From: Williamwhitmania sp.
GTDB lineage: Bacteria > Bacteroidota > Bacteroidia > Bacteroidales > Williamwhitmaniaceae
Length of the DNA stretch: 32,985 nt
Assembly (NCBI GenBank): GCA_035529935.1
Contig: DATKVT010000028.1
Location: 1 to 32,985, forward strand
Reading direction: 5' to 3'
The notes below the pieces were generated by a model. The model ran no database searches. It saw only the letters and a list, made by a program, of their open reading frames with translations, and was not told the DNA's origin. Shown one piece after another: positions 26,453 to 32,985 of this stretch; position 1 is the stretch's first letter, and every line of letters starts with the position of its first letter. A program made the position numbers and the translations under genes.

Positions 26453-28492
26453 ATGAAACAACTTTTCATCGTGCTTGCCATAGCCATTACCTCACCATTT
26501 CCAGCTAGGAGCCAAGTGGGTAGTGATTCCACAAGATATTCTCACATCCTCATAGAAACCTTGCTGGAGGAGCTGGCCGAAAAGGAAGATATGAGCGAAG
26601 AGGCCTTGGAGGATGTCTCCAACAATCTTCTAAACCTAATTGACAACCCAATAAACATTAACGATACTACCCCGGGAAACCTAGCCCAGCTGCCACTCTC
26701 CGATTTACAGATAGGTAGTATCGTGGATTATATCAGAAACCACGGGCAGCTGGCCAGCCAATACGAGCTACCGTTGATTCCAGGCATAGACCAAGCCCTT
26801 GCTGAAAATTTGATACCCTTTATCACCGTGGGTCCGGTTGTAAAAGCCTCTTCAAGTAAAAAAACTCGGAATAGATTGCTAATGCGCTACAGGAGGGTGC
26901 TGGAGCAGCAATATGGCTACCTCCCCCAATCGAAAGGTGGGCCTGTAAACGGCTACCTTGGCTCGCCAGATGGGCTCCTCGTGAAGGGACGAATGCAGCT
27001 TCCCCATCGAATAACACTTGGCTTTACCGCGGAGAAAGATCCAGGTGAGGATTTTCTTAGGGGGAGTAACCCCAACGGCTTCGACTTCTATTCGGGATAC
27101 ATCGCAGCAACCGAACTGGGAGTGTTGAAGCAGCTGGTAGTGGGTGACTTTTCCGCTAACTTTGGACAGGGACTCACCCTTTGGACAGGCTACCCCCTTG
27201 GAAAGGCAAGTTTGCTCATCGATCCAGGGAAACAAGGACGAACCATTTCACCCTACTCCTCCACCGACGAGAATCGTTTTTTCAGGGGTGTGGCAACCAC
27301 GGCCGCTTGGGGTGAAGTAACAATAACGGGCTTTGCTTCCCACAAAAACATGGATGGGAACCTCGAGACCGACACCACTGGATTCAGCAGCTACCTCGCC
27401 ACCGGCAGCCATGCCACCACCAGCGAAATGGCCAACAAGCACACCATTTCTGAGAACGCCATGGGTTTAAACTTTTCACTGAGCCACAGCTGGCTTAAAG
27501 TTGGGGTTTCGGGGTTTGGTGCAAAAACTAACAAGCCGTTCATTCCCTCCACTGCCCCACAGGATATGCTCGAACCTGACCCAACAGAAATTCTTCGCAT
27601 TGGCACACACTTTTTGGCCATAACCCACAAGGCTGAGTTCTTTGGCGAAGTGGCCACCGATCAATACCGCTCCACTGCTATGGTGGCCGGAGGCATTTGG
27701 CAAGCCGCCCCTGCACTTACCGCCTATATTGTTGGACGAAATTATGGCAAACGCTACCTCTCACGCATGACCGCAGGGTTTGGCGAGGGTAGCCAAACTA
27801 GTGCCGAACAAGGAATTTGCATCGGTCTGGAGACCAGCCCCTATCCCAAATGGCGACTGCGAAGCTACGCCGACTTCTTCTCCTTCACCTGGCTAAGGTA
27901 TAGAGTGTCGGCCCCGTCATCAGGTAATGAAGTTTTTACTGAGGCTACATTCCGCTCCGACTCAGGGTTTGCGCTTCAGCTGCTTTTTATCCGTGAGACA
28001 AAGCCATACAACATCGACGTAAACCAAAACACCCAGCTTGAGCAGAACACCAAAACAAGGGCTCGGGTGCAAATCACCTTTTCTCCCTCAAAAACGGTGA
28101 CGCTTCGCACAAGGCTGGAGCATGTTTGGTATGACAAGGAACTATCGACCAACGAAAAGGGAGTGGTGCTGCTTCAGGATTTAACTTGGTACACAGGCAA
28201 TAGAAAACTATCGCTGAGCGCAAGGGCAGCCTACTTCAACACCGATGGATGGGACTCACGGCTATACGCCTACGAGAACGACGTACTCTACTCCTTTTCT
28301 GTTCCAGCCTACTACCTCTCCGGAGCGCGATTCTACCTGCTTGTCACCGGCAAGCTCACCCAAAATCTTACGCTTTGGTTACGCTGGTCGCAAATCCGTT
28401 TTGCCCAAAAAAACGAGGTCGGTTCGGGTCTTACTGCGATAAACGGAAATGCAAAAAACGAGGTCAAAGCCCAATTCCTACTGAGGTTTTAG
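26453..28492 (+). CDS. Large outer-membrane protein with N-terminal helix-hairpin-helix (ComEA-like) region
   Basis: The 679-residue protein has a signal peptide (1-20, cleaved before QVGSD). Residues about 66-125 (starting NPININDTT, with LAQLPLSDLQIGSIVDYI and LPLIPGIDQALAENL) form two helix-hairpin-helix units of the ComEA kind, including the usual IN-x-A/T and hydrophobic-Gly-I pattern. From about 140 on the sequence is amphipathic beta strands (for example GFTAEKDPGEDFLRGSN, GDFSANFGQGLTLWTGY) and ends in a barrel strand (KAQFLLRF). Bacteroidota carry such proteins of unknown role. HhH units bind DNA in ComEA, so DNA uptake or handling is possible, but they may be used here as a protein-interaction module. 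The gene is third in the purE transcript. Confidence 0.85.
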   Translation: MKQLFIVLAIAITSPFPARSQVGSDSTRYSHILIETLLEELAEKEDMSEEALEDVSNNLLNLIDNPININDTTPGNLAQLPLSDLQIGSIVDYIRNHGQLASQYELPLIPGIDQALAENLIPFITVGPVVKASSSKKTRNRLLMRYRRVLEQQYGYLPQSKGGPVNGYLGSPDGLLVKGRMQLPHRITLGFTAEKDPGEDFLRGSNPNGFDFYSGYIAATELGVLKQLVVGDFSANFGQGLTLWTGYPLGKASLLIDPGKQGRTISPYSSTDENRFFRGVATTAAWGEVTITGFASHKNMDGNLETDTTGFSSYLATGSHATTSEMANKHTISENAMGLNFSLSHSWLKVGVSGFGAKTNKPFIPSTAPQDMLEPDPTEILRIGTHFLAITHKAEFFGEVATDQYRSTAMVAGGIWQAAPALTAYIVGRNYGKRYLSRMTAGFGEGSQTSAEQGICIGLETSPYPKWRLRSYADFFSFTWLRYRVSAPSSGNEVFTEATFRSDSGFALQLLFIRETKPYNIDVNQNTQLEQNTKTRARVQITFSPSKTVTLRTRLEHVWYDKELSTNEKGVVLLQDLTWYTGNRKLSLSARAAYFNTDGWDSRLYAYENDVLYSFSVPAYYLSGARFYLLVTGKLTQNLTLWLRWSQIRFAQKNEVGSGLTAINGNAKNEVKAQFLLRF

Positions 28493-28538
28493 CCCATTTT
28501 ACCAATTTGACCAACTGCCAATTAGCTAACAGTAAACG

Positions 28539-28570
28539 TTTGTATACGGCATCTTCTTGCACTACTTTTA
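28539..28570 (+). promoter_or_regulatory. Candidate promoter for the gene at 28580
   Basis: TTTG at 28539-28542, a 20-nt spacer and TACTTTTA at 28563-28570 (one mismatch) fit the Bacteroidota pattern. The -7 box lies within a small palindrome, CTACTT/AAGTAG (28562-28577). Transcription would begin only a few nucleotides before the first ATG (28580). Confidence 0.5.
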
Positions 28571-28579
28571 TAAGTAGAG

Positions 28580-28972
28580 ATGCTAGTTATGCTAAACGTT
28601 GCCTACGATTTCGACCCCGTTACGTCGCTCTTTGTCCATAAAATGACAGAAGCGGAGCCGTTCAATGAGGTAAACTATATCCTAACCGTTTCGGAATTTC
28701 TCGAGATTCTAGAATACAAAAAGCCCACCCTAATTCTAATCCACACCTCTCAAAAAGAGATGCTTCCGATGAACAAGCTATCGGGATGGTTGGAGCAACA
28801 GGTGTTACCACAAATAGCACGGCTTGGCATTAGGAAAATGGCCATTGTTTCCGACGCTTACCCAAAAGGAATAGTAAAAAGGAGAACCTACCACCACTTC
28901 CCTTGGCTCACCATTGGCACATTCAAATCGGAGTCCACTGCCAAGCAGTGGCTGCTAAAGGGAACGACATAG
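28580..28972 (+). CDS. Small uncharacterised cytoplasmic protein
   Basis: The 130-residue protein has no signal peptide and no membrane helix. Two ATGs are possible, 28580 and 28589; because the promoter lies so close, the second (MLNVAYDFD) is equally likely. The pattern is beta strand, a helix with LTVSEFLEILEYKKP, strand TLILIHTSQK, a helix with WLEQQVLPQIARLG, then a strand IRKMAIVSDA and a last helix ESTAKQWL. This order resembles SpoIIAA/STAS-like folds, as seen in small Bacteroidota proteins with a WL-x-x-x-V-x-P helix, but I cannot name a family. It is preceded by its own promoter. Confidence 0.7.
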   Translation: MLVMLNVAYDFDPVTSLFVHKMTEAEPFNEVNYILTVSEFLEILEYKKPTLILIHTSQKEMLPMNKLSGWLEQQVLPQIARLGIRKMAIVSDAYPKGIVKRRTYHHFPWLTIGTFKSESTAKQWLLKGTT

Positions 28973-28996
28973 CAGTTTCTAATTCCTAGTTTCTGG

Positions 28997-29065
28997 TTGG
29001 GCTTCGCCCAGCTGTCCGGCCACTTGACGGTTTCGCTCGAGCGATTCGTTGTTTGTGCGGGCCCG
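28997..29065. repeat. Cluster of three GC-rich palindromes
   Basis: Within 70 nt there are TGGGC-TTC-GCCCA (28997-29009), the perfect palindrome TCGCTCGAGCGA (29032-29043) and the perfect palindrome GCGGGCCCGC (29056-29065), flanked by AT-rich DNA. Such arrays of short GC-rich hairpins resemble REP-type intergenic elements. No transposase (RAYT) is visible here. A further CTCC-AA-GGAG hairpin lies a little downstream (about 29079-29088). Whether this is a dispersed repeat needs a genome comparison. Confidence 0.5.
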
Positions 29066-29135
29066 CGAAGACCAACAATCTCCAAGGAGGTGTAATTGCT
29101 TGCTGACATAGATTTTCCAGTCTTCTAAAATCAAC

Positions 29136-29714
29136 CTAATAAAACAGCCTCCTATACTCTTCCTGTCTAAATCGCCTGGTTATGCGAAATAATGCAACGA
29201 GGACCATGGCTAAAAAAACAGCATACGATGCATACTTTACCCTTAGCATGAAGTTCATGTATTTGGTCATGCTATCAAATTCGGGTGTGGAGGCAACCGG
29301 TTCTATTTGATTAAGCATTTGGGTAGAACTGACAATAAAAAAGAGAATCAAGGCTAATCCAACTAGAATTAAAAGCCAACATACCACTAGGAATACTTTT
29401 CGTGCCCAATTCTTATACCTTAGCAGGCCTATGGAGCTAATTAAAATACCGGTTGAAACTAAAATGGTTATTGCAAGGCTGGCGTATAACATTACCTGAA
29501 CATTGGCCATGCTATGTGCCACCTCAAGATTATCTTCAGGGTTAAAATTCTTAAGTACAGGATTATTTGCAAACAATACCATTTCTATGACTCCCCAAAC
29601 AGAAAAGTAGATTAACATCCCTGAAATAATGGCTCCAAGACTCCCAATGGTAGCTATGAATGCCTTTCTTTTAATAAACAAGTCATCGATGATATCCAAT
29701 CCATTATTTGTCAT
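29136..29714 (-). CDS. Uncharacterised four-helix membrane protein
   Basis: From the ATG at 29714 the protein is 192 residues (MTNNGLDIIDDLFIKRKAF); the frame is open to an ATG at 29789, which would add 25 residues rich in cysteine (MNGCTNCCSVQL) that look unlike a membrane-protein start. Four hydrophobic helices are visible (about residues 20-45, 73-95, 103-127 and 158-175). A polar loop after the first helix (NPVLKNFNPEDNLEVAHSMANV) and a basic C-terminus (RITRRFRQEEYRR) suggest cytoplasmic ends. I recognise no family. A possible -7 box, TATATTTA, lies on the minus strand at 29838-29845. It lies next to the palindrome cluster. Confidence 0.65.
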   Translation of the reverse strand: MTNNGLDIIDDLFIKRKAFIATIGSLGAIISGMLIYFSVWGVIEMVLFANNPVLKNFNPEDNLEVAHSMANVQVMLYASLAITILVSTGILISSIGLLRYKNWARKVFLVVCWLLILVGLALILFFIVSSTQMLNQIEPVASTPEFDSMTKYMNFMLRVKYASYAVFLAMVLVALFRITRRFRQEEYRRLFY

Positions 29715-29936
29715 ACAAATTGGTTTTAAAAACTTCAAATAACATGCATCAGTTAATTGAACCGAGCAACAGTTTGTGCAGCCATTCATCTGCTGGCGTG
29801 TATCTCCTCATCCATGCCCACCAGGAAGTTGCTATTGTAAATATAGTAAATGTGCAATACCCCGCCTAACTTTTTTGTCGACACCAGTGTGGTTTAATAA
29901 TTTATTGCCTTTGTAGTATTTAATTGGTGAAGGCTT

Positions 29937-30335
29937 CTACTGGCTCGCAATTTTCTCAATGCAATCTCCTTTTATATTGCTTGAGATGAACGGCATTTTA
30001 TGGGGGTTATCTCCGCCTCTCCACACCACAGTTTTTCCTACTCTAACTAAAAAATGGTCAATGGGCATCGCCGAGATTTTACTCCCAACGCTTTCTATAT
30101 TTACAACATAACTTTTACCAATGTTGATTTGCTCATATTCTGATTTACTACAAACGGTATCCTTGCTGGAGATAATTGTCAATGTATCATTGTTGCTCAA
30201 ATCAACTCCACTAATAACAAAGCCATCCTCGTAATCAGTAATAGAGTATATTTTGATGAGTTTGCTAGTTGGCTGAGAAGAACAGTGCATATGGACTATG
30301 CACAAAAGAATGATTAACCCCAATATTTTCTTCAT
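29937..30335 (-). CDS. Small exported protein of unknown function
   Basis: The start is the ATG at 30335 (MKKILGLIILLCIVHMHCSSQ), which opens a signal peptide with a cysteine near the expected processing site (IVHMHCSS), so it might be a lipoprotein; the lipobox is poor. An earlier in-frame ATG at 30368 adds polar residues. The mature part (about 112 residues) has beta strands (KIYSITDYEDGFVISGVDL, DTLTIISS, KSYVVNIESV) and ends in VGKTVVWRGGDNPHKMPF. No family is recognised. The composition is AT-rich compared with the neighbours. Confidence 0.6.
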   Translation of the reverse strand: MKKILGLIILLCIVHMHCSSQPTSKLIKIYSITDYEDGFVISGVDLSNNDTLTIISSKDTVCSKSEYEQINIGKSYVVNIESVGSKISAMPIDHFLVRVGKTVVWRGGDNPHKMPFISSNIKGDCIEKIASQ

Positions 30336-30485
30336 ATCGTCAGTGTTGATTTTAATTTTGCTAATCAAGTCTTCCCATCACAATATTGCAGTGTTTAAAT
30401 ACTTCAAACTAAACTCACCAAATTTCATGAATGGCTGAACTGCGCTGCTGCTTTAATTTCAAACCGAGCCTGTTATGAAGATAAA

Positions 30486-30510
30486 AAAAGCCCTGAAGTT
30501 CAGGGCTTTT
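30486..30510 (-). terminator. Intrinsic terminator of the MFS transporter gene
   Basis: The stem AAAAGCCCT/AGGGCTTTT closes a 7-nt loop (GAAGTTC). On the minus strand the stem is followed by a run of seven T (30483-30489 region on plus reads as A), 25 nt past the MFS stop codon at 30535. Confidence 0.85.
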
Positions 30511-30534
30511 AATTTTTATTGATCACTTAGCTTT

Positions 30535-32211
30535 CTATCTGTTAATATTGGGTAGCTCCAGACCATAACCCTTCTTTCTATCTTCTGCCTTAAGCAGGAA
30601 GGCAAACAGCAGGGAGAGTATGCTCAGCGAGGTAAAAATTACCAAATCGAAGAAGTAATCGTACCGAAGGTTCAACTTTGTCTTCTCTATGATAGGATAG
30701 ATTGCTTCTGAGGTTTTAATCTCAATATCCTTGTAAAACAGGGTCTTGTTTTCCTCCTTATTAATACCCGATAGCGCACTTGCGGTGCTTGCTGCAATGC
30801 TACTTTTTAGGCTTCCCATGTCAACCGATGAGGTTGGAACTGCCTCGTATATGGTATTCTGTACCAGCGAGTCGATGGTTCGGCTGCTGGCCTTTTCGGC
30901 GAGCTGCGTAATTTCCTTACCGGTAAGACCGTAAGCCTTATCGGATAGCACCTGCTGGTAGCCATTCGCAACGGCATCCTTTATAACCAGCTTGTTGGGG
31001 GTTACCTCCGGATTGGTTGCATTGAGCACTACGCCCAGCAGCAACGGAATGGCCCACAGGCCAATATTCTGAATCCAGAAAATTACTGCATAGGCTGTAC
31101 CCAGCTGCCTTTCGGGAATAATCTTGGGAACGGAGGGCCACATGGCGGCCGGAACCAACGAAAAACCTATTCCAAGGATGATTACCATGGCCGCTGCCAG
31201 CCACCAGGCGTTTAGGAAAGGAATTGCCAGTATGCCATGCACAAAAATTAAGATGATGGATCCCATAATCATGATGGTGGCACCCTTCCCTTTGGTGTCG
31301 TAAAATGTCCCAAACAGAGGCGTGAGGAAGATGGTGCCAAACGGAAGCAGGGCGGGGATGGCACCTGCCAGGTTGGGGTTGACGTGGTACTTGTTGATCA
31401 TCAAGTCGGTTGCGTAGAACAAAAACGGGAACACGGCCGAGTAGAACAGCACGCAGAGGATGGCGATATACCAGAAGCCCTTGTTCTTTATGATGAAGAG
31501 AATGTCCTTCATCTCAAAGGCCTCCTCAACCTCGTTGCCATTGCTGCTTTGGGCGATGGAGGCATCCAGCCTCTTATCCATAACCATGTAGATGATGAAG
31601 GCGGCCAGCGCAATAAGCATGAGGACAAAAGCCAACAGAACAGGAGATGTGAAGGAGTAGGTTGTTGCCAGCGGCAAGGCAATGCCAAGCGCAACTGCAG
31701 TTCCCAAACGGGCAATGGACATCTGTAGGCCCATAGCCAACGCCATCTCCTTGCCCTTAAACCACTTTACAACGGCCTTCGATACGGTAATTCCTCCTGC
31801 CTCTGACCCTACGCCAAAGATTCCAAATCCGATAGCGGAGATTACCACCTGCGTTTTTACTCCAAAAATCATGGCGCCATCGGGAAACACGTGTATCAGC
31901 GCCCAGTAGTTAAGCCCTGTTCCCACTACCATTAACACAGTGGACATGATGCCGGTAAAGCGGATCCCCATTTTATCGAGGATAATGCCGCTAAAGATTA
32001 GCATGAACAGGAATACGTTAAACCAGGTGTAGGAGGAGGTATATATCCCAAAATCGGAGCTGTTCCAACCCAAAATGCTCTCCAGCATCGGCTTAACCGG
32101 CGAAAGGGCATAGTTAAAGTAGTATGAACCAAACATTGATAGCGATACTATTATCAGCGCGGTCCATCTCGCCTTTTTCGAGTCGCGTAAAGTAGTTATC
32201 AGTTTTTCCAT
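30535..32211 (-). CDS. MFS transporter with long loop before the last helix
   Basis: The 558-residue protein has twelve hydrophobic helices and MFS signatures, such as GIILDKMGIRFTG (motif A, residues about 75-87) between helices 2 and 3 and GTFYDTKGKGA in the second half (301-311). A cytoplasmic central loop lies at about 211-245. Residues about 398-515, some 118 residues, form a hydrophilic Ser/Ala/Lys-rich segment between helices 11 and 12, which should be periplasmic; most MFS proteins have fewer than 20 residues there. This layout recalls MFSD1-like dipeptide carriers of Bacteroidota, but the substrate is not known. A weak promoter box, TACATTTA, lies on the minus strand at 32243-32250. 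Confidence 0.88.
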   Translation of the reverse strand: MEKLITTLRDSKKARWTALIIVSLSMFGSYYFNYALSPVKPMLESILGWNSSDFGIYTSSYTWFNVFLFMLIFSGIILDKMGIRFTGIMSTVLMVVGTGLNYWALIHVFPDGAMIFGVKTQVVISAIGFGIFGVGSEAGGITVSKAVVKWFKGKEMALAMGLQMSIARLGTAVALGIALPLATTYSFTSPVLLAFVLMLIALAAFIIYMVMDKRLDASIAQSSNGNEVEEAFEMKDILFIIKNKGFWYIAILCVLFYSAVFPFLFYATDLMINKYHVNPNLAGAIPALLPFGTIFLTPLFGTFYDTKGKGATIMIMGSIILIFVHGILAIPFLNAWWLAAAMVIILGIGFSLVPAAMWPSVPKIIPERQLGTAYAVIFWIQNIGLWAIPLLLGVVLNATNPEVTPNKLVIKDAVANGYQQVLSDKAYGLTGKEITQLAEKASSRTIDSLVQNTIYEAVPTSSVDMGSLKSSIAASTASALSGINKEENKTLFYKDIEIKTSEAIYPIIEKTKLNLRYDYFFDLVIFTSLSILSLLFAFLLKAEDRKKGYGLELPNINR

Positions 32212-32487
32212 ATAGGTTTTAGTGGTTAAAAAAAATTTGGCATAAATGTAGAAAACAATTTGAAAGAAAAACTTTTTAGTGGACTAAAGTTTCACACATG
32301 TTAATACGTTGAATTACAGCATCTAATATAACCACATAGTCGCCGAATATTAATTATTTCCAGCGCTTAATAGCTAAGTTACAAGCAAACTTAATTTGTG
32401 GCATGTAGCGCCGCTAATGAAGGGCTAAAAAACTTTCTATGGGCAATACCGCATATTTTCGCCTACGGGTCGGGGAGCAGCTCACCG
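32212..32487. other. Intergenic region upstream of the MFS gene
   Basis: The left part (to about 32400) is AT-rich and should hold the MFS promoter. From about 32440 the GC content rises and the sequence grades into the repeat tract. An open frame from ATG 32439 to 32693 runs through the first repeats; I do not call it a gene because its heptad pattern follows from the 21-bp repeat. Confidence 0.4.
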
Positions 32488-32676
32488 ACTCACTTTTTTG
32501 GCCCGAGCGGCTCCCTTTCCTGTTCGTGCGCTACCTTTTGTGGGGAATTATCCTAAAAAGGGGAGAGGATCGGCTCCCTTTTGGTTTTCTTGGGCTATCC
32601 TTTTTCCTCGCAGGGCTGGCTATTTTACTCCTAAGCCTACCATTTCGCGAGGAGATGCTCCTTCGTAGCGAAAGCG
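32488..32676 (+). repeat. Degenerate 21-bp tandem repeat, block 1 (pyrimidine-rich strand forward)
   Basis: Nine units of 21 nt, with a core like CTCCCTTTT. Cores or their degenerate forms begin at 32489, 32511, 32531, 32574, 32595, 32616, 32637 and 32658, nearly all 21 nt or a multiple of it apart. One unit (32551-32571) carries the core in the opposite orientation (AAAAAGGGGAG). The part of each unit outside the core varies freely. The tract continues as block 2. Confidence 0.7.
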
Positions 32677-32733
32677 CTTTCGTGCAGAGGTAGGCTTGCC
32701 TCGCAATTTGGGAGGCCACTTTGGGTCGCGTGT

Positions 32734-32796
32734 TAGGTTATCCTCCCTTTTTGTGAGGTCTCCTTCCCTTTTAATGAGGCTATCCTCCCTTGCTGC
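32734..32796 (+). repeat. 21-bp tandem repeat, block 2 (three forward units)
   Basis: Three units of 21 nt begin at 32734, 32755 and 32776. Each has a GAGG- or TAGG-like start, a variable dinucleotide and a TCCTCCCTTTT-like core. Core starts (32743, 32764, 32785) fall in the phase of block 1 with a shift of one nucleotide. The core of the first unit, CCTCCCTTTTTG (32742-32753), is repeated inverted at 32810-32821. Confidence 0.75.
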
Positions 32797-32808
32797 TAGG
32801 GCTACGAG

Positions 32809-32934
32809 GCAAAAAGGGAGGTCTACCGCCCTTCAAGAGGGACGAACCGAGGTAAAAGGGAGCCCATTCAGGGAATAAGAGGGAACGACCTCGGTAAAAG
32901 AGAGCCTCTTCTGGATAAAAGGGAGAACGCTGCG
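32809..32934 (-). repeat. 21-bp tandem repeat, block 3 (six units in opposite orientation)
   Basis: Six units of 21 nt fill 32809-32934. Their core on the plus strand is AAAAGGGAG (32812, 32854, 32896 as AAAAGAGAG, and 32917) alternating with AAGAGGGA (32835, 32877). This is the reverse complement of the block 1 and 2 core. The remaining nine or so bases of each unit vary. A 12-nt stretch (32797-32808) is the turning point between blocks 2 and 3. The repeat stops about 50 nt before the window edge. Confidence 0.75.
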
Positions 32935-32985
32935 CTGCGGGGTGAGGATTTGATTTGGTCTACAATAGTCAGGGGGTGACTTGTT

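Noticed and set aside
32696-32878. 60-codon frame with RLSSLFV-like heptads
   Set aside because: The heptads are explained by the 21-bp DNA repeat; the frame changes character where the repeat changes orientation.
1-32985. tRNA, rRNA, CRISPR, transposase or phage genes
   Set aside because: I looked for cloverleaf-like arms, conserved rRNA segments, regularly spaced exact repeats and recombinase motifs and found none. The 21-bp tract has no spacer-repeat structure of a CRISPR array.

Overview
The window reads as chromosomal DNA from a member of the Bacteroidota, probably a free-living or environmental relative of the Bacteroidales. The signs are a PorQ component of the type IX secretion system, the porQ-cmk-ispH and hpt-adk-obg gene orders, and several promoters of the Bacteroidota type (TTTG, about 19 bp, TAnnTTTG) in place of -35/-10 boxes. 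Shine-Dalgarno sequences are mostly absent. Gene density is high and most genes are housekeeping genes. I see no rRNA, tRNA, CRISPR array, integrase or transposase.

Layout. 1-2139 (minus): ispH (cut by the left edge), cmk and porQ. 2396-4696: a diacylglycerol-kinase-like lipid kinase (+), whose stop overlaps the stop of a convergent cysteine-cluster protein, then an EamA transporter. 5160-7553 (+): a secreted GH31 alpha-glucosidase with its own terminator and no SusC/SusD partners. 7796-11968 (+): two SGNH hydrolases and an MBOAT acyltransferase in one tight operon, probably an envelope or extracellular polysaccharide O-acylation system. 12125-13912 (+): a small membrane protein and an M14 zinc carboxypeptidase of the cytosolic-carboxypeptidase type. 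13985-19135 (minus): parE, parC and aroK. 19244-20716: plsC (minus) and a divergent exported protein with a textbook Bacteroidota promoter. 20769-24617 (minus): hpt, adk, obg, a PAP2 phosphatase and lplA. 25071-28492 (+): purE and two outer-membrane beta-barrel candidates, the second with an N-terminal helix-hairpin-helix module. 28580-30335: three small unrecognised proteins and a cluster of GC-rich palindromes. 30535-32211 (minus): an MFS transporter with an unusually long periplasmic loop. From about 32488 to 32934 there is no convincing gene, but the DNA is a degenerate 21-bp tandem repeat whose orientation reverses in the middle.

How the genes work together. Nucleotide metabolism (cmk, adk, hpt, purE), isoprenoid and shikimate steps (ispH, aroK), phospholipid synthesis and turnover (lipid kinase, plsC, PAP2), lipoylation (lplA), chromosome decatenation (parE/parC) and ribosome assembly (obg) are core functions. 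The cell-surface theme (PorQ, GH31, SGNH/MBOAT, the purE-linked barrels) is the accessory part. The two items most worth a second look are the SGNH-SGNH-MBOAT operon and the orientation-switching 21-bp repeat tract at the right end. No complete and clearly new defence or mobile system could be supported.
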